A stretch of 60,000 bases of DNA from positions 39,244,037 to 39,304,036 of the forward strand of contig CM043966.1 in the NCBI GenBank assembly GCA_014529385.2. The letters are read 5' to 3'. The position numbers and the translations under genes were made by a program. Under the pieces are notes generated by a model, which worked only from the letters and a program-made list of their open reading frames with translations, was not told the DNA's origin and searched no databases. Positions 52,239-60,000 of this stretch are shown one piece after another. Each line of letters opens with the position of its first letter. Position 1 is the first letter of the stretch. The stretch comes from Adiantum capillus-veneris (lineage: Eukaryota > Streptophyta > Polypodiopsida > Polypodiales > Pteridaceae).

Positions 52239-55200
52239 TTATGATGGCTCCTTGGTAACCTCAGTAAAGTTCAATGGCGTGATCTTTGGTGCATTTAAAT
52301 TATTAGGACATTGGGCAATCAAATGATCTATGCTACATCGATTACACATGAGTATCGGCATTGTAGTTGTACTCGCTAGATTGGTTTGCGTTAGTGTGGC
52401 ATTCTTTTGTAGTCTAATAGGACACTCGGCTACACGATGTGAACCCCCATACTTGTAGCATTGAAGAGGTGGTCTCTTGGTAGTGAATTGATATTTTGGC
52501 CTCTTGCCGCAAGAGTAGCTACTTGATAGACATGTTTGACTTGTCCCCAATAGTCCTCCATGTAGGATTGTGGACTTTCTTCAAGTGCATCAATTCCATA
52601 GGCAATATTAGGGTCTAACTCATTTTCGCAATCCACACAAGCAATAGATGACTCACAACCAACTTGATTCACAAAAGTGATTCTTGGATGTGAGAGTTGC
52701 GGTCCTAGCATTGGAGGTGGTAATGGTGTTGTTTGAACAACATTCTGGGCCATATGGACCATGTGTTGTGATGGTTGTTCAAGAGGTGGGGCCGACATCA
52801 ATGCAGGCACTTGAGGTGTGTCTGTCCATGCTAAGGTTGGTCTATTGGCCATCACGCGTTTAAATACTATGCAATCCTTGGCTTGATGACCATACCTCCC
52901 ACATGCATTGCAAATCCCATTAATTTTACTCTAAATGTAGGGCATTCACCGATACTATGTGGACCAAAGAAAACTAAGCACCATTGTTGCTCCATTCTTG
53001 GATACATATGATTTGTGGAGCACAATTGTCTCTAAGACTTTCTTGACTGGCTTTGGTGAGATCTACTAGAGTCATCTCAGATATCTTTGGCTCCTTAGCA
53101 ATAGGCTTTATGGTCATTGGCTCATGCCCCGATGCTTGCAAGCTAGTAGATTTAGGCTCAAAAAACACTCTTTCTCCTTGTATCATTAAATTGTCCTCCA
53201 ATTGGATCGCATTGGTGGTGACTGCTTTCCAAGTGGTGATACCTCTAATGACTACGCCATTGTAAATATCCCCATGTCGTAGTCTCCTAATAAATCTATC
53301 GACCAATTGGTTATTATTGAAGCGCTCATTTGGATTACAACAAGAATTCAAATGCTTCAAGCGACTAACAAGTCTCTCACGGACTCCCCTTCCTCTCATT
53401 GGGTATTTTGTAGCTGAGAGGCTACACCCCAAAGCACTCCCTCTCGTATGTACTCTTTTACGAACAGTCTCCTAAGAGTAGGGTAAATCGTTTTCTCTTC
53501 CACCCTTAGGGTCCTATACCAATCCCGAGCCTTCCCACTCAAGGTCTAGGCTTAAAGAATTAATCTTATGCAAATCATTGTGTTCTCCTAGGGAATCGCA
53601 TATTTGTTCAAATGCTTCGATATGCTTTCTCACATCCCTGTATCCACTAAATTTTTGTGTGAGCTTGGCTATTTGTATTGTCTTACTTTTAGGATCTCTA
53701 TCAAGCATGTTACGCATATTTTCAGTAATGGATCGATCGATAGCTTGAGCAAATGTTGTCAAGTCACCCAAGTGAGCAGGTATACTGGGGACATGCGCTC
53801 TCGGGACTGCATGTGGAATGGGGGTTGGCATTGGGTTAGGCATACGGGTGATCCTTGAGTCCCAAGCTGGGTACGATGTTGTGCCATGTGGTGGCCCAAA
53901 GTTCATATTTGTGGCCCTAGGCATAGAAGACGTGGGATGTGGTATGCTAATGATAGCTGGTATGGTCCCATTGAAATAAGGGCTTGGATGTTGTGTTTGT
54001 GGAGCATAAGTTGTTGAGACAATGGGAGGGGTAGGAGCTACATGAGCATGATGACCCATAGGTGCATATGATTGATACACACTTGTAGGTACTGTTGTAG
54101 GCATTGGGCCACCATGTAGCAGTGCTTTACTAATAAATGAGGTTCATGGCGTGTTTTTTGGCATTCCGATCACTTGGGTAGGCATGGTAGCCGTGGTGTC
54201 ATCAAGAGAAAGATGAGCTAAACTTGGAAAGGTAAAGCCATTGCTTGTGGGCTCAGATTGTACTGAGACCCCTGGCAAAACAACATATGGAGGATCCATC
54301 TAACTTATTGAGAGAGTCTCCATTTGTGATAAAGTTGGCTGCTTAGCCTTCCCTGTATCCAAGAATCTCATGAGAATCATTGAAGGCATGTGGATCCCTT
54401 TGTTCTGTCTCTCCATATCAATAACCCTATGGATGACATCACAAACTCTTTGTTGTTGCTTCTCTATGCTAGTAGCATCGGATGTGGATTGTGGGACATC
54501 TAACCAACCCACGTGATAGGTGTGACTTGTGTATAGATTGGTTAAAGTCTCCATTTGTAGTTCATACTCCCAATTTTCATTTAGAAACGTTCCATCTAGG
54601 ATTGAGGTCCTAGGGGTGTCCATTGAACTAGATGCAATGTGGATCTCTATGGTTTGACCCTTAGTGGTTGCTAATTAAGGAGCACTTGATTGCTCGACTA
54701 GCATGGATGCCGACATAGGGGCCTTCGCCTTTAGCTCTCTCCATTGCTCTGTCTGGCGTAAGCTTTCGGTTTCCTTTTCCCTAGCTGCAAGGATATGGCT
54801 CAACCTCTTGCACTTCGGCAAGGCTTCTACCATCGAGTAATATAACCTCGGAGGGGAATAGCTCTGAAGAGTCAGGGAGTGCAGTGAATGGAGTATTCAC
54901 ATGCACAATCTCCAGGAACATGGGATCTACATTGGTCATGAATGGTGAATTTACTTCCCCACCCCCTTCATTTACATCGCTAGCTCCATGTTCGGAGAAA
55001 GTGGCTCTACTAAAAGTCTATTTCAAGCAGCTAAGCACGCTCGGCCCAGACCGTGGATCCATGGCATGCATGTCTTGGCTTGAACTATCGAGATTGGGCG
55101 TCAAGTAACCTTCCATGACGTCATAGTCAGAGGAAGAGTCACTAGATGCAATATGTGGGTCCTGAGTGGTACTACCTTGGGTTCTCGCCAAGGGCCTAGA

Positions 55201-55290
55201 GCCTAATGTGGAGGAATAATGGGTGCCCACGTAAACAGAGAAACTCTCTATATGATCGTCCTCTAGCACACGACTAGAGCATAGGTTCAT
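52239..55290 (-). pseudogene. gag: Very long Gag with four zinc-knuckle-like modules
   Basis: From right to left: an acidic N-terminal frame (55290-55018), a segment with MDTPRTSILDGTF (54623-54300), and a Pro/Met-rich stretch with YAPMGHHAHVAPTPP (54104-53514). Then comes the Gag core KLTQKFSGYRDVRKHIEAFE, WYRTLRVEEK and LVDRFIRRLRHGDIYNG. Four knuckle-like modules follow: FFGPHSIGEC (damaged), CNACGRYGHQAKDC (intact), CYKYGGSHRVAEC (second Cys to Tyr) and CNRCSIDHLIAQC (intact, three-residue spacing). Several stops and frame changes. About 1,000 codons in all. Confidence 0.65.
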
Positions 55291-55614
55291 GTGACCTCAA
55301 CACCCTAGAAGTGTTCATGAGTGCTCATGAACGTCGCTGACCTAGTTTTTGAGTGTTTTGCAACCCAAATTTACTCTCAATTTTTGTTTTTTTTAAAATT
55401 TTTTTTAAAAAAAACCAAGCCACGGAATATGGCATGTGATAGCTCAAAATGAGCGTCTTGGTTAGAGGGACATGACATGTTTAACAACCTCGAAATCCTA
55501 AAAATAGTATTTTTCTGGTCGGGAAGAAGGCTAAATTTACCAAGTCCAAGGGTGTAAGTGTGAAGGGAAGGGTGGAGGACTTGTCCCACATGCCCTCCCT
55601 CCCTCTTGTGAGGG

Positions 55615-55660
<46 letters not shown>

Positions 55661-56391
55661 GTATCTATCTATATCTTAAGACTAAGGACTGAGGCCTGGG
55701 CCTGGGTTTGGGTTTGGGTCCTGATCCCTTCCTTTTAATACAAGAAAATTTCTTTTTTCCTTTTTTTTTTAAAATTTCTTTTTGATATGAGATTTTTCGA
55801 GTGTATTTTTTTACAATTATTTATTGATTTTTTTTTTGTTTTTTGTGGATAAGCAGATAAGGTTGCACTGCGTGGACGTCGAGCTCAAGTGCACAGAGCC
55901 TGCCTAACGCGCACAGCTACACCTTGCAGCAGCTACATCACACTGCACACTAACAATACTAACATTGCACAACACTGTCCACTGCAAACAACCTGTGCAT
56001 TGCACAATTACTAACACTAACAAAACATGCTAAAATCTGCACATTATAGAGCTTAACAGATCTAATCCAAACTAAAAAAAAACCAAAAACAAATGAAAAG
56101 AATGCCTTCAAGAGGCAGCACAGAGTGCTCCTCAAGCTTAGTGTAAGGCAATCCTCGGCAGCAGTGCAAAAAATGTTTGCTTCTATCGCACGTGTCGGAG
56201 CCTGGCGACTTGCCGAACACTGTGTGCGAGCCACGAATGGCTGCAAGCACACAACTAGGCTATCCTAGGAAGCTCAAAGGGGAGCAATGGTGTGTCACTC
56301 ATCGCTCAACCCTTGCCGTCGTGAAGGATTCTGTGCACGAAGAAGAGGGAGTCTCCGTTGCCGTGCTCAACCGCCTTGCCGCCGCCATAAT
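55291..56391. other. No gene seen; (TA)n tract inside
   Basis: It may contain the leader or LTR of the minus-strand element, but no primer site is visible. (TA)n lies at 55620-55657. Runs of T and A follow. Confidence 0.35.
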
Positions 56392-56440
<49 letters not shown>

Positions 56441-56470
56441 CGCACGCGCGCGTACACACACACACACACA
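56392..56470 (+). repeat. (CT)n followed by (CG/CA)n microsatellite
   Basis: (CT)n 56392-56437, then ACGCGCGCGT and (CA)n to 56470. Frames of repeated Leu-Ser or Arg-Glu are artefacts. Confidence 0.95.
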
Positions 56471-58552
56471 CTTAGTCGTGAGCACACAATGGAAAAGAAG
56501 GTAGAGGTAGAGCAAGAGCACTTCTTTAGCATGCACCTCAAGAATGAGGATTTTAGTCATAGCAAAAATAATGTAAAAATGAGATAAGTGGTGCGCCTCT
56601 CATTGATGATCACCTACGCACCTATAGGACCGACAAGCCCAGTCCATGACTTAAATAAAGTGATAAGGTGTCCGTCAAAGGTGATAGGGTGTCCGTAAGT
56701 GGTTAACAATTTCATGGTTCTCTCACTCATTCCCATTTTCTTGCATTCAATTAACTATTATATTTACATTCAATTGTATCCTCTTTATGTTCATAGACAC
56801 TACTAAACACATACACTCTCTCTATGCTATGATGTGCATCCTAAGGCCATAGAACAAACACTAATAGAGAGTAGAAGACGTGATGCCCATCCACAAGTAT
56901 TAAGTCAATGGAACTATTCAACAAATTTGATTTGGACAATGCTTGATGGATTTCCACCACCATCACTATTGGAAGTTGGGTTCTCCTTCAACGAAAGCAC
57001 ACAAAAAATGAGTCAGTTAACACTTACAAAGGTATGGTTAAAGACTTTTGTTTATCTGACAAACATGCAAGAGAGTCAAGAAGGTACTCATTGAACACTC
57101 ATATATGCACTTTGAGCTAAATTTGTTGTTGCGAGCAACACCGACAAGCTTTCCGGTTAACTGACCAAATTAGGCATTTTCTAAACTCCACAAGAGGTTC
57201 TTTTGTTCACTAAGGTATTGTGTGATTAACTTTCACAAGTTGAATATTGTAGATATCTATCCCTCGGACAAAGAAGACTAACACCTGGTGGAATGCATAA
57301 GTGGGCATCTTTGATGTATTTCATCCATCAATATGTGAGCTTATCTACAACACTAGCTTAAAAAGGCAATTTTACAATGCTCCTTGGTCTGGGCTTTGCT
57401 CTATAACATTGCAATATCTGCCACTTCCTTCAAAGGAAAGTCTAGAGTGGCCAGTTCCTGTCTCTAAAACCTCTGAGTGTTTCAAACTAAGATTAAAGAC
57501 CAAATGTTGCGAGTCATGTGGTATATGTCTCCATCTTCATGCCCATGCATGTATTTATTGACTTCTTCCATGATAAAGATCATACAAAGGCTGCTACTAT
57601 GCTTATCTGCAAGTTGGAGAAATGCCTTGATTTTCTAGATGATTTTTGGAATGCCCATGATTCTGATGGAATCTTGTTCAAGGTGGATAAGAAGTTTATT
57701 GTATGTAAGCAAATGATATCCTTTCAAATCTTCATAGCTTCGTTCGACTAGATAAGGTGGCATCAAGTGAATGGTCATTTGGTAGCTATGGACCAAGATT
57801 TGCTAGATGACATTAATAGTCCTTCGAGGATGCTTGAAGTGTGGTGTGGAAATGGTTTTTCTTTTCTTCGAATTGTTGGGTAAGCTCCTCGATAGTCTCC
57901 TTACTGCCTTCCACTTGTTGCTGAGCACATTTTATGACTTTTTGGTTTAAGTTCACATTCTTGATTTCAGAACATCATTTCGTGTGACCAACCGCTTGGT
58001 GTAGCCATACAAGCCATTGTGGCCATCTCCCGCATAGCTCACCAGGGAGGTTATATCTTTGAAAGCTGGAGTGGAGTTTGTGATTGGATGCTTAGGATAC
58101 AATCTGTTGTCCACCCAAAGTCACATTTTTCATGCCTTGTGATCTAAGGTTCTCCTTTGAATCTTCAAAAATGGGGTTTTGTTTGTTTTTCTCCCAGAGT
58201 GGCTCATAATATTGTGAGATCTCTACATGCATATGATACATATCTCTTCAATTCCCATAGAAGCTCTTTGTGAAGAAGCTATAAGCCTCAACTGGGACAT
58301 GACTAATTGAAATTGCCTACAGAAGGAGATGAGGGCAATGGAGGAAAGAAAACTCAAGGTTTGCATGTGATAGCATGCAAGAGATAATGGGAGAGAAAAT
58401 GAGCTCAAAGAGCGGGGCTTAGTTTTCAAAGATGTAGAATATTGAGATATTTGATATTGAATTCCTACCTACCCCAGAGAGTGACGTGCTATCATCACTG
58501 GATTACTTTTTGGGTTTTTTATAAATGTACCTCGGATTTTTGAAAAACCTGT
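56471..58552. other. Unrecognised sequence with protein-like pieces
   Basis: Plus-strand pieces such as 56834-57094 (NLIWTMLDGFPPPSLLEVGF) and 57518-57751 (LICKLEKCLDFLDDFWNAHD) look like diverged protein, but stops separate them and I recognise no family. They could belong to a decayed transposon or a host pseudogene. Confidence 0.3.
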
Positions 58553-59260
58553 GTGGAAAAGGAAAATATGAATTTCGCATTATCTCTCTCTACATTGACA
58601 TGGCATTTCTTACAAGGCCCAAATTTGAGTCCAAATTTTTCCTTATGCAACAATGCTTCTTATCCACATAAGGGAGTTAGAGGGGTTGTGCTTAGTTCTA
58701 CAAGTGGAATTTTTTCTAAAATTTCTGATGCTTTATATGTATTTGAGATCAAGAAGGACCTTTGGTCTATATCTGCACTTGCAAAATTTGGTCTTGTAGT
58801 CAAATTTATGGATGACAATTGTACTATGCTTGATCTTAATTTAAGTGATACTAAGAAATTGTGGCATCTACACTTTTTTGTGGGTTGTGTAAGCTCAATG
58901 CTTATAAGAATTGTGTGGAAGATTTATCATACGTAATTTTATTTCAACAAGCAAGCTTGTTTTGGTCATTTGAATCTTACTAGTTTGTTGCATTGGTTGC
59001 TTTGGTTGCCCCTCTTGACAAACCATTGAAACATGCATGTGAAGGCTATATTTTGGAAAAAAAATGCAACATTCCAAGTTTCCTAAGGATGGTTAAATGT
59101 GGGCTACTAGCAAATTGTAGCTTGTCCAACAATGTTTGTGGTTTGATGCATGCTCCATTTTTTGGGAATCATTTGTACTTTATGACTTTTATTGATGATT
59201 ACTTAAGTTATGGATGGGTGTATCCACTTAAGGAAAAGTCCAAAGTGTGTCTCAAGGAAT
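58553..59260 (+). pseudogene. Copia protease-integrase fragment
   Basis: The piece DLWSISALAKFGLVVKFMDD aligns with the protease/pre-integrase linker of the copia at 44861-49522 (LLSIFALARLDLVVKFVDD). Then come CFGHLNLTSLLHW, HACEGYILEKKC and HLYFMTFIDDYLSYGWVYPL, with the second acidic residue region. It is another, heavily eroded member of the same family. No LTRs seen around it. Confidence 0.75.
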
Positions 59261-59927
59261 TTTGGCTTATGACTAAAAAGTATCTATGGTTTTGTAGGTG
59301 GCTATTTAAGATGTTCATGCAAGTGGGTCATGCAGTCCTAGATTGCTTCGTTGCTTGTGATGGCCTTGCTTTGGAGTGCCTATCACTACAAAGACATTGC
59401 ATCATTATTAAATGGATGCCATGACTTTTTGGGAACTTTTTAAGTCTCAATAGCACTTTCCTAGACAGCTGGGTGCGACACTATTCTTTGGTGAGGTGTC
59501 ACAATGATCAATGAGTGGATAGAGTCATCTGCCTCTTAGCCGTAGGTTTAACAATGGCCTCTTCTATCCTTTTTTCCACCACCAAGCACACATGGATATT
59601 TAGGGGCACCATGGCCAGTTTAGCACCCACCAAGGCCAACACATTGCACACACATGGGTCCGCCTCTATCAATGGTGCTAGTCTTCTCATAGTAGCCCCA
59701 TCGTCAATCATTACAAAGGCATCCTTGTTATTGAATACCATGGGTCCACCATGGCTCTTGCCCCTTCTCCATGGAGGTATTCCCAACCATGATGCAAATG
59801 TCATAATAATTGTGTATGTTTCAAATGAACGTGTTTTGCATTTGTATGAGGTATATTTTTTACATGTGCTTAGTCCACGACTAGTGTCTTTTGTGAAAGC
59901 ATGTTTGATTGATTGATTGATAGATTG

Positions 59928-59931
<4 letters not shown>
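59261..59931. other. Unrecognised sequence
   Basis: A minus-strand 98-codon frame (59804-59508, start MTFASWLGIPPWRRGKSHGG) shows no known domain. Nothing else is supported. A short (GATT)n precedes the terminal microsatellite. Confidence 0.3.

Positions 59932-59998
<67 letters not shown>
59932..59998 (+). repeat. (GA)n microsatellite at the window end
   Basis: About 33 GA units preceded by GATTGATTGATTGATAGATT. Confidence 0.97.
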
Positions 59999-59999
<1 letters not shown>

Positions 60000-60000
60000 G

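Overview
The window is nuclear DNA from a land plant with a large, repeat-dominated genome. It holds Ty3/gypsy chromovirus and Ty1/copia elements primed by initiator-Met tRNA, L1-type LINEs with a plant-style RT zinc-binding domain, tRNA-derived SINEs, many (CT)n, (GT)n and (GA)n tracts, and one piece of a spliced gene that resembles the plant DHHC S-acyltransferase PAT10. I cannot place it below land plants. Nearly all open frames belong to mobile elements in different stages of decay.

Layout. 1-570 is the tail of a long LTR. 571-1831 and 14384-15300 are the two halves of a decayed minus-strand Gag-like coding region, split by a gypsy chromovirus (1837-14378, TSD GTCAA). Inside that chromovirus, in the integrase, sits a minus-strand copia element (7559-13095, TSD ATTTG). 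15.3-22.8 kb is a mosaic: two perfect short tandem duplications, a chromovirus integrase tail, a SINE, a cluster of TGACGTGGCA motifs upstream of a TATA box, LINE RT debris and a minus-strand gypsy remnant. 23.15-30.07 kb is a nearly complete L1-like LINE whose reverse transcriptase is split by a 1.2-kb solo LTR (26844-28064, TSD AGTAC). Part of a second LINE and a minus-strand retroelement 5' end follow.

34.3-37.0 kb is the least TE-like part. Three short minus-strand exons join in frame through a GC-AG intron and read as the first transmembrane part of a PAT10-like palmitoyltransferase; the catalytic DHHC exons are not recognised. 38195-43732 is a minus-strand LTR element with very short LTRs, a PBS, a polypurine tract and no recognisable proteins (LARD-like), flanked by two copies of an unrelated ~0.73-kb repeat. 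44.6-50.6 kb is another LINE, split by an old copia element (44861-49522). 50.8-55.3 kb is a minus-strand retroelement with an unusually long Gag carrying four zinc-knuckle-like modules and a retropepsin, but no RT. The last 5 kb holds microsatellites, unrecognised sequence and a copia fragment.

How it works together. The order of events can be read from target-site duplications and LTR divergence. The 44.9-49.5 kb copia is old (LTRs ~87-88% identical). The chromovirus, the copia inside it and the LARD-like element are young (LTRs ~98.6-99% identical). Most in-frame stops look like C-to-T decay (CAG to TAG, CGA to TGA), as expected for cytosine-methylated, silenced DNA. No autonomous element appears intact.
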